A stretch of DNA of 64,000 nt, taken from the NCBI GenBank assembly GCA_030737835.1, contig CM060850.1:11521571-11585570 (forward strand), written 5' to 3'. This DNA comes from Acorus gramineus. Lineage: Eukaryota; Streptophyta; Magnoliopsida; Acorales; Acoraceae. Position 1 is the stretch's first letter. The number at the start of each line of letters is the position of its first letter. Of the stretch, positions 44,048 to 54,987 are shown one piece after another. The notes under the pieces are model-generated. The model was not told where the DNA came from, did no database searches, and worked only from the letters and a program-made list of their open reading frames with translations. The position numbers and the translations under genes were made by a program.

Positions 44048-44312
44048 TGTTATATATGTGTCACTTTTAGCCTGCTGGTAACCGTTGGAGCGTTCTGGCA
44101 GTTTTTCGTTTTTTTCGATTTTTCGATCGGAACCGCTAATTTTTGGACTGTTAGCTATCGTCCTGAGTTAGAGAACTCCGATTGGAAATCTAACTGCATA
44201 TTTGGTGTCCTGGTGCCATTTTAGGCCTCTCACGAAAATTTCATCGAATTCCGACAACGTTTCCGAAATTTCACAGTTCCGGGGCGTATCCGGGTATTTT
44301 AAGTGACTTGTC

Positions 44313-44320
44313 TATATAAA
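44313..44320 (+). promoter_or_regulatory. TATA box of the LTR (U3/R)
   Basis: The stretch GACTTGTCTATATAAATG contains TATATAAA, about 265 bp inside the LTR start, a usual place for an LTR promoter. Direction as in the plus strand is inferred. Confidence 0.4.
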
Positions 44321-44659
44321 TGAAATCTAATATTTCATTAGGCACTATTCATCATCCCTACCAAAATGCCCTCTCTCTCCCCTCTCTCATTTTTCTCCCT
44401 TTTGAGCCCCTTAGACCCCTCAAACCCAAAAACCTAAAGCATAGGAAGTGTAGATCGGGTCCCGATCTACACCCCGGTGCTTTCAAATCCGGATTCCGGT
44501 GAGATTTGCCCCTCCGTCCCCCCTCTCTTCTTCCCTGATTTGGGCCATTTCGAAGGCCAAGAGAGATCCGGGCGTTGGAAGCCTTTTGGGAGAGATTTCA
44601 GTGCGCGGAGAGCAACTGGACTTCCCTTCCTCCCCTTGGTAAGCCTTTTTTTCCTCTCT

Positions 44660-45720
44660 TTTCTTGTATAAATGTATGTTAGGAGGTGGGTATGAGGTTG
44701 GGAGGCGGTCGGCGGCGGTGGGTGGCCGTCGGAGGGCTGTGGGAGGTGGTCGGAGGCCTTGGGGTGGCCGGAGGTGGGTGGTAGGGGAGCTCGGGCAGGG
44801 AGGCTTGCAGTCCCGGGCAGCAGGCAGCACAGGCAGACGCAGCAGGAGAGCAGCGGCAGGGCGCGCGCGCGCGTGCGCGCGGACGTGCGCGCGGGCGTGC
44901 GCTCGAGTTGGCGCGGGGCGTGCTAGGTGCTGGGCGTACGGGGCGCGCAGGGTAGGCTGGCAGGGCTAGTTCGGGTAGGATGCTGGGCTGTGCGCGCTGG
45001 CAGGCCGGGCTGGCAGGCTGGGCACGCAGGCGTGCAGGGCAGGCGGTACTCGGCAATCAGGCGGGCAGTGGCCGGGCGTGCAGGCGAGCGGTGCTCGGGC
45101 CACTCGGCGATGCGCGCAGGCAGGCAGCGCGGGCAGGCTGGCAGGCGCGTTGGGCGCGTGCTGCCAGGCGCGATGGGCACGTGTTGCCCGGGCGTGCGCC
45201 TGGGCGCTGGTTGAGGGTCCCGGGTGCTGGGCGCTGAGCGCTGGGAGCTGGTCGCGGATGCCGGGTGTGCTGGGCGAGGGTGCTGAGCGCTGGGCGCAGG
45301 GGCGCTGGGCGCTGGGCACCGCAGAGGTGCATGCGCGCGGGGCGCTGGGCAGAGGCACTGGCGTGCGCGTGGTGAGGAGAGCAGTGGGTGCGAGCGGGTG
45401 GTGCGCGCGGGGCGAGGCTGGTGGCGCGCGCGGAGCGGGGCTGGTGGTGCGCGCGGGGTGCGCGTGGGGCGAGGCGCTGGGCGAGCGGGGCGTGCGGTGT
45501 GCTCGCATGGTGCGCGCGGGGGGTGAGGGGTGCGCGCGGGCTGCTGCGGCGGGGCGCAGTGGGCCCGCGGCGCACCGGGTGGCTCGGCTGCGGGTCCAGG
45601 CGTGCGGGCAGGGGCCTGGCGGTGCGCCTGGGTGCTCGGGCTAAGGCGCGGCGGCGCATCCGGGGCGGGTGGCCGTGCGGGTGGTTGCCGTGGGTTCGGG
45701 AGTGAGTCGGAGTGCTCGGG
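44660..45720. other. 1-kb extremely GC-rich block in the LTR
   Basis: Dominated by GCGCGC, GGGCGCTGGGC and GGCAGGC-like motifs, in sharp contrast to AT-rich DNA around the element. Long overlapping open frames exist on both strands in several frames (rich in Ala, Arg, Gly, Pro), which is what GC-rich DNA without stops produces. No domain is recognisable. CpG density is high, so these cytosines have not yet decayed to TpG. Confidence 0.8.
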
Positions 45721-46189
45721 CTAACGTGCGTACGGGCCGTATGTACGTTTGCCCGAGTGTTGGGTTCTGTTGGAGTATTTTGTGAGTATTTTGATGTATT
45801 TGTATATTTTACTCACCGTATAAATCCCTGTCTTGCAGATCTTGACGGGCGGTCACGCGACGACCTGGTTTCTGGTGAGTGGGACAATCCAACCCAGGAG
45901 GGAGGCGCTACACGCATTTGGGCGTATACCGACCTCTCCTGGGGCACCATGGATTTATATTAGCCTATTGTAATGTGTATTCCATGCGAGCATGATTTAA
46001 ATGTAGAATGCATGCTACCCTAGACTTTGCATGTTAGAGACTTGCACCCTTAGGATATGTGTATGAGCCATGCATCATGTCCCCCTGTTCTCATGCTAGG
46101 AAGCCTTGGCCTGTGCATGTGTCCTACTAGTTTATTTATTTAATTGAATGCTAGTGTATGATAAACTGCATGCCTTAGATGATATTATA

Positions 46190-47065
46190 GGGAGGAGCCT
46201 TGCGAGGTCAACACTGAGACCCGGGTTAGGGTACTCCGTGTTCCTTGTTTGGTTGTCGGGGTGTCCTGTATCGGGAACTCACGCTGCCCTCCCAAGGTTT
46301 CTTGTCCCAATAATATTGTAAGAAATGTTATACCAAATTATATGATTATTAGCATACTTAGTGAATATTATAGGGGAGGGGCCTCGCGAGGACAGCGGTG
46401 AGACCCGGGCTAAGGTACTCCGTGTTCCTTGTTTAGTTGTCGGGGTGTCCTATATCGGGAACTCACGCTGCCCTCCCAAGTTTCTTTCCCCCAATGATAT
46501 TCCACCCTTGCTAATTATTGTGTATGTTCCCCGCATATTGGTTATGCGCCTTGGAGGAATTCTGAGGAATTCAGGACATTAGAGTTGTAGAGATGCGTTG
46601 TCGGCGGATCCGAGTGGATCATATGCGTATGGATAGGCTGTTCTGTTCCCTTCGTTGGATCCGGTAGATGCTGCCCCAGCGTTAGAAAGGCCGTCCCTTC
46701 CAAGGGTTCCCATCAGTAGGCGCCTCCCGATATTTGTGACGGACTGTGCTAAAGTTGTGGGTGAGGGCTCCCATCAGTAGGCGCCTCCCGATATTTGTGA
46801 CGGACTGTGCTGAAGTTGTGGGTGATAGCCAAGCGGCCTACGGAGTGGAGGAGAGACTATCGGTGGACCAAGGGTGACCAACAGCCTAGTCAGTCCCAAA
46901 ATCCTATGTCACCCGTGGTAGGGTGAGGGTGAGGGTGTAGTGGGTTGGCGATGAGCGACCCACTGGAGTTGTGATTGGATGATTATCAGTCCCAAAATCC
47001 TATGTCACCCATTGAAGGGTGAGGGTGAGGGTGTAGTGGGTTGGCGATTGAGCGACCCACTAGTT
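46190..47065. repeat. Tandem duplications in the LTR 3' part
   Basis: Three separate segments are each present twice in tandem: about 46190-46305 / 46370-46480 (GAGACCCGGG..., CTCCGTGTTCCTTGTTT), 46710-46765 / 46770-46830 (CCCATCAGTAGGCGCCTCCC) and 46889-46965 / 46987-47062 (CAGTCCCAAAATCCTATGTC). They are in the same orientation with few differences. Such stepwise duplication lengthens LTRs. Confidence 0.85.
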
Positions 47066-47610
47066 TGAGTATTTGTTACCATTTAGTGGTTGTTAATAAG
47101 AGATTGTGGATTATTAAGATCTGGATAGTGGTCAATATTGTCTGTGATGCATGGGTTGTGCTGTTCACTGAGCGTGTGGCTCACCCCTCGCATATGTTTT
47201 TCCCCAGTTGCCACTGAGCCTGAGCTGGAGCCGGAGCAGCAGTTGGAGCTTTCCGAGGGATTCCTTCAGTAGCGAGCAGCGCCACGTTCCGCGAGTGCCA
47301 GAGACTATCAGCATCCCTTCTTGACTGTATGTATTTTATTTCCGTGCTTGGCACGCGTTTGTATATATTGAATTGTATTTGTGTATATTGGCTCTCACAG
47401 GACAGATGATTGAGTATCGAGTCTGTAGTATGTTTATTTACAGATTCAGTCTTTTGCTTCCGCATTTGGTGTATATATCATGTCAGCCTCTTTGTTGTCT
47501 GTGTGTCATTCTAGTTGTTTGTGTATGATATATTATTGACCTCCGGTATAGATTCTGATATTATATATACACTTTCCGCGTCCCGGGGACGGCCGCCCTG
47601 GGGCGTGACA

Positions 47611-48825
47611 TAAGTACATAGTTAAAAAACGTATAAGATGTAAACGGGATTGTGAATTGGACTGAATAAAACAATTTTCAACTCCTATTCTCTCTTGATA
47701 TTCACCTCATTTCAATACATTCATTTGAGCACCCCCTGCTTTCTTCTTTATAGGTCCTCCAATAGTGTCTTTTTGAGTGATGTTAATGTAATAAAAGCTT
47801 AAAAGATCAATTGATCAAATGATCAGATGTACTTGATATTTATTTTACATGTGAAAATTAAATAAATAGATAATGAATAAATATATAGAGATTTTTAATT
47901 CATCATACCAAAAAATATGAATTTCATACCTAACTTTTTAATTTCATCTCCAATTAACAATAATATGTGAATTAATTATAAAAAAACATATATCCAAGAA
48001 CAAAATGAAAAACAAAATTAAGAAACACTAAGATTCAAGAAGGAGCTATGTATCTTATAATGGAGATCGATATTGTTGCAAAACCTCTAAATTTAATGTT
48101 TCTTTAATTTTGGAATGATTAAAAGAGTGAGAGAGAGGAAGAAAGATGTAGATATGAAACCCTAAAAGAATTGCATAAGTCTATGAGGCAGATAGAGCAA
48201 TACTATTGAGAAACCCTAAAAGGAAAAAAAAGGTAATTGGGGTGACTATTCATCTTCTAAGATAGAATATAAAAAATTAATCATGTAGAAAGAAATATAA
48301 GATGGAATTTCATTTGGATTGTTGAGATTGCTTGCATTTTTTTTTTCATTTAGGGCCCTTATATGTGTTGCAAAAATAACCAGATCTAACAGTGGGCAAG
48401 GCTGAAGCCCACAAGTATACATATACGGCTATGGGCATTTGGGGGCCCTTTCCTAGGTGGGGGCCCTAGGGAGCTTGCCTAATGAGCCTACACCCATGGA
48501 TGGGCTTGGGTGTGACATAAAGGTACACCGAGATAGATAACAATTCATGCATAATAAATAAATTTTTGTTTGATTCTTATTGAAAAATTTAAAAGTAATT
48601 TTTTATTATTTGATTCATTTACGATAAAGTGATGATAATTTGTGGATAAGAGATTGATAAAAGTTTATAACTTTTTAAATAACTATTGTATCCTATAAAA
48701 ATTATTTGTTTTTGGGAATACGTGTAGAAGATGTGTGTGATATGATTGATGTAACATGCTTGTGGGATGTTTGAGAATGTTAAGTGAGATAATTTTTAAA
48801 AAAAATGATATAAAAGAGTACTTTT
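47611..48825. other. Intergenic DNA
   Basis: AT-rich. Includes a stretch near 48400-48520 rich in GGGGCCC / GCCCAC motifs that looks like a transposon end but was not bounded. No gene recognised. Confidence 0.4.
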
Positions 48826-49027
48826 CATAACAAGAAAAATGACTTTTAGTGGGGATTTTTTTTACCAAGGAAACAAATTTCATTGGTAGTACATCTTTAC
48901 CGACGAAATTTATTCTTTCTGCTATGGAAATTACCAAGGAAAAATTTGGTCAATAATAACATTTACAAACGAAATTTAAGGTTTTCGCAAGGAAAGATGC
49001 CCTATGAAAAGGCTTATTTGTTGTAGT
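48826..49027. mobile_element. Small CACTA-like MITE
   Basis: Begins CATAACAAGAAAAATGAC and ends ATTTGTTGTAGT, roughly inverted and close to the CACTACAAGAAA terminus. Inside are GACGAAATTT / AAATTTCATTGG motifs in both orientations, as in CACTA subterminal arrays. About 200 bp, non-coding. Degenerate ends. Confidence 0.45.
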
Positions 49028-49209
49028 TTTTATTCATTGGTACATATAAGCACAGATAAGCAATTTAGCATCCCATTAGAATAATTATCAAGTATTTTCT
49101 TAGATTATTCAGGCATAACTATCCGGATTTATTCTTCTAAAATAAACATTTTTTTTTATTCTCATCTATTTTCCCTTCTTCTTAATTCACTAGGGTAAGG
49201 ACTTTTTTT

Positions 49210-49480
49210 GCTTGAAATTATGGGCGCTATTACACACAATTTTTTTTATTGTTTCAAATACAGTCATACATACCACTATAGCCATCCAATAACTATCCAA
49301 TGAGGTATATACCTATTTAGATGATGTGTATATACCTCGTTAATTTTTTTTATAATAGCTAAAAGTGGATCTATTCAATTTGAAATTGAGCAATATATAT
49401 TTTTCATTAAAAAAAATAAAATAAAACACAGGAGGATTTTATTTGGGCTGCATTTGGGATTGCACCCAACACTATCCTTG
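49210..49480. repeat. Dispersed AT-rich repeat, further copy
   Basis: Same family as 7560-7770, here with GAGGTATATACC, GATGTGTATATACCTCGTTA and CAATTTGAAATTGAGCAA. It ends near GGGATTGCACCCAACACTAT, a phrase echoed at 12205 and 42915. Confidence 0.45.
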
Positions 49481-49483
49481 TGC

Positions 49484-49870
49484 CCCGTTTGGATATAGCC
49501 ACAACAATGGAATAAGAGGGAATAGCTTGGAATAGGGGGTGAAATGGTGTTTTGTTACTGAGAATAAAACAGTATACTAATGCCAGAATAACATGGTCTT
49601 AGTGGATATATGAATTCCATCTTCCCATTAGAATTAACTATTCCAACCAAATTCATATATGGGTCCCATTGTCAAATCAAATGTCACGTCTTATAAATCA
49701 ACTGTCAAATCAACATCATCATTTTTTCACATTTCATAAATATTTATCAACACCTTATTTACATTTATCAACCAAATAACAAAACTTCATTATTACGTTT
49801 CTCAACGAGAATAACTAAAAACACAACCAACCAAATAACAAAACTTCATTATTACGTTTCAATGTGTTAG
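49484..49870. mobile_element. MITE with GTTTGGAT-type ends, copy 4 (right end missing)
   Basis: Starts GCCCCGTTTGGATATAG and contains CAAATCAACTGTCA.. and AACTTCATTATTACGTTTC, the latter twice in tandem. It stops without the complementary ATCCAAAC end, so it is truncated. Confidence 0.5.
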
Positions 49871-50059
49871 TCATAGTAAGGAGACTTGTGATTCGCTTTG
49901 TTAGTTCACCTTCTTTAACCATTCTCCCTTTTCAAATTGTCTAATGGATACTAGCTATTAATTTGGTTTTATATGAAAATTTTACTTTTGAAGTGTTTTT
50001 CATATATCTTTTCACAGGTTGTATGAAAAATTTTAAAAATCTAATGATGCAAATTCAAA

Positions 50060-50396
50060 GCAAAAAAAACTTATTTGTGACAGTTTAGGTCCGCCGCAAA
50101 AGCCTAAAACATGTACCCTATATTCTTTTGCGATGGCTAATCTATATGTCGCAAAAGATGTATCTTAGACAGTTGATGTATAGAATAACCTTTTGCGACA
50201 ATGTATTTGTGATGACAAAAGCACCGCGGCAAAAAGATTTTTTGCGACGGATAAAGAGTTGCTAATTTTTTGCGACAGCGTTTGATAGGATCATTTCAAA
50301 ACCACCGCAAAATAGTTGTAAAAAGTATTGGCGACTGTTTCAGAGATTATTTGCGACAGTTTTAGGCCGCCTCAAATGCCTATTTTTCTTGTAGTG
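50060..50396. mobile_element. CACTA element terminal fragment abutting a SOT exon
   Basis: Ends in TTTTTCTTGTAGTG at 50396, the complement of the CACTACAAGAAA terminus. Upstream are some ten TTTGCGACAG / TTTGCGACGG-type subterminal motifs. The following ACA may be the 3-bp target duplication. The opposite end was not found. It lies 6 bp from the first recognisable base of the sulfotransferase fragment. Confidence 0.65.
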
Positions 50397-50402
50397 ACAA
50401 GT

Positions 50403-50640
50403 GAGGGGGATTGCGAGTTTCATGGGGTGTCCCTTTGGTTTGGAGGAAGAGCAGGGAGGGGTGGTGGAGGAGATTGTGAAGGTGTGTAGCATTGATAGTT
50501 TGGGTGTTTGGAGGTGAACATGTCTGAGGCTACTGAGGTGGCTGGCTGGGATATAGAGAACTGGACGTTCTTCCAGCGAGGTGAGGTCAGGGATCGAAAG
50601 AACTATCTTTTAGTGGAGATGGCAGAGTGGGGTATACATA
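50403..50640 (+). pseudogene. Sulfotransferase last-exon fragment
   Basis: Plus strand: RGIASFMGCPFGLEEEQGGV, VEEIVKVCSIDSLG, a 1-nt frameshift near 50503, then EVNMSEATEVAGWDIENWTF and FQRGEVRDRKNYLLVEMAEW. It starts at the same residue as exon 2 of the gene at 51129-51605 (VRRISSFMGCPFG), to which it is very similar but in opposite orientation. GDW/GEW has become RDR. The upstream exon is replaced by a CACTA end. Together with 51129 it looks like an inverted duplication of the SOT 3' end. Confidence 0.88.
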
Positions 50641-51128
50641 CATTTACATATATAGTCATTGTTTGTGGAGGGGTGTGGGGGGGGGGGGGGGTGATTAAGT
50701 CCCCCTTACTTATGTTTATGTATGTATACATATATATATATACATATATATAGGTCCATGGGTGGTTGTCAAGTCAATTATAATTGAGATGGTGTCGGTG
50801 CACGACTACCCGTTCTCGTTAGACGATCTACCGACTAGGATGGAGCCATCCGTTGATTTTCCACAATAAACTTTTATTACAGTTGAGAAAGCAGCACCTA
50901 GCAATGCAGGCAATCTGAATCAATTTATCATCCCTGTAGGAAGAAGGATTGTACCTTGGAGGCATTGTATCTTGGATCAGCATTCAATTGCTTAAATAAC
51001 AGCTCACTCACTTATAGTAAAATCACATGCATGCATTATGAAATGGCTACGCTGGAAACAACAAACTTTTAACATTTCAAACCCTAATATTAGCTAGCTA
51101 GCATCAACATAACACAAGCTGTTATTTC
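50641..51128. other. Spacer with microsatellite and a possible coding tail
   Basis: A G-run (50679-50691) and (TA)n near 50730-50755 follow the SOT fragment. On the minus strand about 51005-50920 reads LLFKQLNADPRYNASKVQSF-FLQG then stop, followed by an AATAAA-type signal. It looks like the end of a protein-coding gene but I cannot name it and found no upstream exon. Confidence 0.3.
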
Positions 51129-51649
51129 TCACTCTCTTATCACATCTGACATACAAGCTTCTTCCCATGATCCCATCAAGTAATATAACTTGATTATTAA
51201 AGTAGAAAACGAAAAGTTACATCTAACACAATCCAGAGAACTTAAAAAAAAACACACAAAACACACACACAAACAGAACAGACATGACCTAATGAAAGGA
51301 AAGAATGAACAAATTAAGCACATCAAAAAGCTCAAACCAGAGCCACATAGTTTCTCGTACGTGATGCGATCGATCTGCTCTGCCATCTCCGTCGAAAGAT
51401 AATTCTTCCACTCCCCGACCTCGCCCCGCCTGAAGAATGTTTGGTTCTTCACATCCCAACCAGCCACCCCAGTAGTCCCAGACTTGTTCACCTCCAAACA
51501 CCTCAAACTATCAAAGCTACACACCTTCACAATCTCCTTCACCACCCCTCCCTCCTCTTCCTCCAAACCAAAGGGACACCCCATGAAACTCGAAATCCTC
51601 CTCACCTGTGTTAGAATAAAAAAAATTGAAGGGAATGAACCAAAAAACT

Positions 51650-52090
51650 CTTTGCCCCCTTTCGGATAGGGGAATAGTAGAGGAATAGAGGAGAATAAGA
51701 TAAAAAAGCTGTTTATTTGCAAAGAATAAGGGGGTATGGTTATGTCGAAATAGATGAGAATAAGCTGATATTGGTATTCTAGGCCCCTTATGAAATTGTG
51801 TTATTCCACCCAATCTATTTTACTAGTATAAAAGGATCCAATCTCCTGTAATCACCTCTTTTAAATTAGGGAAACCACATGAAAAATAAGGTTTTTACCT
51901 TTTATATATAAATCCTTATTCACATCCCATTCTTCATTATCAACCAAACAACAAAAACTTTATTAATCCCCAATAAGAAAAATAACTAGAAACGCAACCA
52001 AACAAAAAAATAACTTATTCTTTACTTATATTAGAATAGTTATCTTTCCTAGAATAGTTTATGTCAATATCTAAATGGATATTTAATGCA
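51650..52090. mobile_element. MITE of the GTTTGGAT family inside the SOT intron
   Basis: Begins GCCCCCTTTCGGATAGGGG and ends near ATATCTAAATGGATATT. Contains ACAACAAAAACTTTATTAAT and GAAACGCAACCAAACA, shared with copies at 36364 and 49484. It makes up most of the presumed intron of the split sulfotransferase. Confidence 0.5.
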
Positions 52091-52849
52091 TGACCTCAAA
52101 TATATAGTAGAAAGAGAGAAAGCAAAAGACTAATCTATCCCTCCGCAAGATTGACTAAAATATCCCTCTGAGATAACAACCTACTTTTCAATGTTCTCCT
52201 TTCAAAAACAACACCCTCTCGGGCCAACTCCTCGTACTTCAAAAACAACACCCTCTCCGGCCTTCTCAAGCTCTCCCTCCAGTACCCCAACGCATGCTCC
52301 CATATAGGCCCGCACGGGGAGACGCCGGAGCAAAAAAGCTCGAACACATCCTCCAATGCCACCGGGTGGTGCTCGTCTCCGGCCCCCAAACCATTGAAGA
52401 AGTGCCAAACAGAAACGAAACTATCTTTAGGGTCACGACAAAGATAGATGAGCTTGCAATCGGACTGGGGAAAGGACGAGAAGGGGATATGGGTGGCGAG
52501 GAGGCGGGGATGGGGGAGGCGGTCGATGTCGTATTCGGCGATTCGGTGGCTTGAGAAGACTTGCATCTCCAAGAATGGAATACAGGCTTGAGGGTTGGTT
52601 TTGGTGAATGTTGACTTGACGAAGTTAGGATCCTTGTTGGCTCGGTTGGCGATAGCAAAGGCTAAGGCCTTGAGCCATGTCGTGCCCGATTTGGGGAATG
52701 TCGCCAACACGATGTCTGTCGGGCGGGGGACGAACTGGTCTTGGACCGCGATGATGCCTTCAACGGCCATGTTGAGGTACCATGAGCCTTGGTATTGGTA
52801 GAGGGTCTTCCCTTTCCCCCACCCTTGGTTCTTTGGGAGGGTGGGTATG

Positions 52850-52854
52850 ATCTC
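52850..52854. repeat. Copia target-site duplication, left copy
   Basis: ATCTC, identical to 57913-57917 directly after the right LTR. The duplicated bases belong to the sulfotransferase coding sequence. Confidence 0.9.
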
Positions 52855-52980
52855 TGTTAAATGTATATATATGTTAGGGTTATAGGTAGATTAGTCTTTT
52901 CATTGTTTTTCTTTTTGTACTATAAATATTGGATACAAACCCTAATAAGATTCTTGATTCATTCTTTTCATATTCTAACA
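52855..52980 (+). repeat. Copia 5' LTR
   Basis: 126 bp, TG..CA. TATAAATATTGG near 52921 is a likely promoter box. It differs from the right LTR at five positions, all in the first half. Confidence 0.95.
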
Positions 52981-52998
52981 TGGTATTAGAACTTGAAT
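52981..52998 (+). other. Primer-binding site
   Basis: TGGTATTAGAACTTGAAT directly follows the LTR. It resembles the usual TGGTATCAGAGC complement of initiator Met-tRNA with two substitutions. Confidence 0.7.
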
Positions 52999-53931
52999 CC
53001 AATTTTTTTTCTTTAATTTTCTGTTGGCGTTACTCTCCGTTCGCGAGATTGTCGACGCCCACTCGCCCTGTTCGTGTCACCCCGCGCAGATTAGCCGCCC
53101 CCGCGCCGCTTCGTCGCTGCCCTACGCAGATCTGTCGCATCTGCATTGCTGTGCCGTCATCGCGCCGTTGCTGCTCCGCTGTCGTGCCGCCGCTGCGCCG
53201 CCCCCCACGCCACCTCGCGCAGCCCCGTAGCTGCCCTCGCTCAGATCTGCCGCTGCTGCGCCGCCCTGCCGCGCCGCCTCATGCAGCCCCACCGTTGTCC
53301 TTGTGCAGATCTGTGGCATCTATGCCGCTGCCACGCCGCCCCGCCGTGAAGCCTCGCACTGCTCTGCCACCCTGCCCTGCCCGCGCCCGTCTACGTCCTG
53401 CCCGCTCCCTGTCAGCGCCCTGCCCCCGCTTCGTTGGCGCACTGCCCGAGCGTGCCTACGCGTAGTCTCCGTGTTGCGAGATCAGCGCAGATCCGCGCTA
53501 ATCAGCCCGGATTTCCTGGGATCCTGTCCCAGATTCTGTCACGGGCAGCATTCGGATCTCCCAGGAATTTGTCCCGAGTCCAGACGCGTCAACGCGTCCC
53601 GGATCCAGTGCTTCGCGCCCGCGCGTGCTCGGCCCAGCACCCGCTTGCACCCGACCCAGCTGCCCGACCCAACCCAACTCTAGCGCACGACCCGATTCCA
53701 ACACCAGGTGCCCAATCCGGATCCACTGCCCGACCCAGATCCGTGACCCGTTTACCGCCCCGTCATCACCTTTTTTGATATTTTCTTTATCCGGTTGCTA
53801 CGGGTTCATTCAGACTCCAAATAGTCATATTGGTACTCATTTTGTTCCATTTTTCGTTCTGCATGCATCTGTGACTATATTTTCATCATCCGAGGCATAT
53901 ATTGTTTCTATTATTCTCTTTTTTGCCTATT
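52999..53931 (+). other. GC-rich untranslated leader of the copia element
   Basis: Rich in GCCGC, GCGCC and CCCGACCC motifs. Long overlapping frames on both strands have no recognisable domain. GAG starts only at 53932. Such a long, GC-rich leader is unlike the AT-rich host DNA. Confidence 0.5.
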
Positions 53932-54900
53932 ATGGCTACGGATAACACTCAGATCATCGATGTCAAGTTTGATGGTAACAATTATGATGTCTGGTCTATT
54001 AGTCTTGAGCTTCACCTTGATTATCGTTGCCTAATGGGTCATGTTACTGGCACTAATCTAGCTCCTGTACTTGAACCATCTCCACCGGGTTCCAATGAGA
54101 CCACCATCAAGGCCAGAGCTGAGGCGTATACTAAGGCTTTGTTGACATGGAAGGAGGCCGATTCTCGGGTGAAAGCTTATATTGCGTCTTGGTTATTTCA
54201 AATATCCAAACATTTGAAGCCGTTCATTACAGCCAAGGAATATTGGGACTTTCTGAAGAATTTCTATACGCAGACCGATGGTGCTCAGGAATTCTATCTA
54301 CATCAGGCCATTTCTACTTCTTATCAAGGGGAGCTTTCTATTCGTGATTTTTATTCTCTTTTGTCTAATTACTGGGATCAACTCGCACCTATAGATCCTC
54401 AGATGGAGGGTATTTTTCTGACATGCTGTCGTGAGTACCGTAATCATCAACGATTATACCAATTCTTGATGCGTCTTCGTCCTAAGTTCGAGGCTATTTG
54501 TGCACAGATTTTTTATTGTTCTCCCAAACCGTCTCTCGATACGGTTATTTTTTACTTGTGTGCTGAGGAGATGCATCTTCACACTATTGTCACTCCGCCT
54601 ATCATTGATCACAGTTCTGTCAATGTTGCACATCGTCAAGACAATCGCTACACTCGGGTCACTTGCTATTATTGCCATAAATTTGGACACATGCAATCTG
54701 AATGTCATAAGCGTGCTCGTGATGGTGCTCCTCTTGTTTATGTACCTCGCACTTCAGCTCCTGGAGCACTTCCTCCAGCACCTCGTCCACTAGATACTGC
54801 AGCATCACATGCACCAGCGCCTTGGGCGCAGCACCTAGGCACCATCTACAGTTCCTCCACTTCGTTCTCAGCCTCGACCTGCAGGTGCTGTTGCATCTGA
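53932..54900 (+). pseudogene. Copia GAG (nucleocapsid) region
   Basis: Opens MATDNTQIIDVKFDGNNYDV (the retrotran_gag N-terminal type: F.G.NY..W), with a capsid-like middle (AKEYWDFLKNFYTQTDG) and a CCHC zinc knuckle CYYCHKFGHMQSEC at 54665-54706. After about 54820 the frame is lost, and a TGA follows at 54898-54900; protease resumes in the original frame from 54988. It packages element RNA in particles when intact. Confidence 0.88.
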
Positions 54901-54987
54901 TTTTCCTACTGATCACCGGCATATTCTTCCTCTCAGATCACTGAGAGTATTGTATAGCTCCATCTTCAACAACAACAGCTCCAAGAT

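Larger units (their letters stand above)
44048..47610. mobile_element. Putative 3.56-kb solo LTR (Gypsy-like)
   Basis: Starts TGTTATATATG and ends GGGGCGTGACA (TG..CA), flanked by the exact 5-bp direct repeat TAAGT (44043-44047 and 47611-47615), as expected for LTR retrotransposon integration. No internal coding domain, no second LTR, primer site or polypurine tract is seen, so a solo LTR left by recombination is the simplest reading. The GGGGCGTGACA end and great length suggest a chromovirus (Tekay/Del-like) LTR, but this is inference. A TATATAAA promoter-like box lies at about 44313-44320. Confidence 0.65.

Noticed and set aside
44664..45705. Many 100-200-residue Ala/Arg/Gly/Pro-rich open frames
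   Set aside because: Present on both strands and several frames in a GC-rich repetitive block, which lacks stops by composition. No domain is recognisable.
52929..53778. Arg/Pro/Ala-rich frames before GAG in the copia element
   Set aside because: GC-rich leader with open frames on both strands; GAG clearly begins at 53932.
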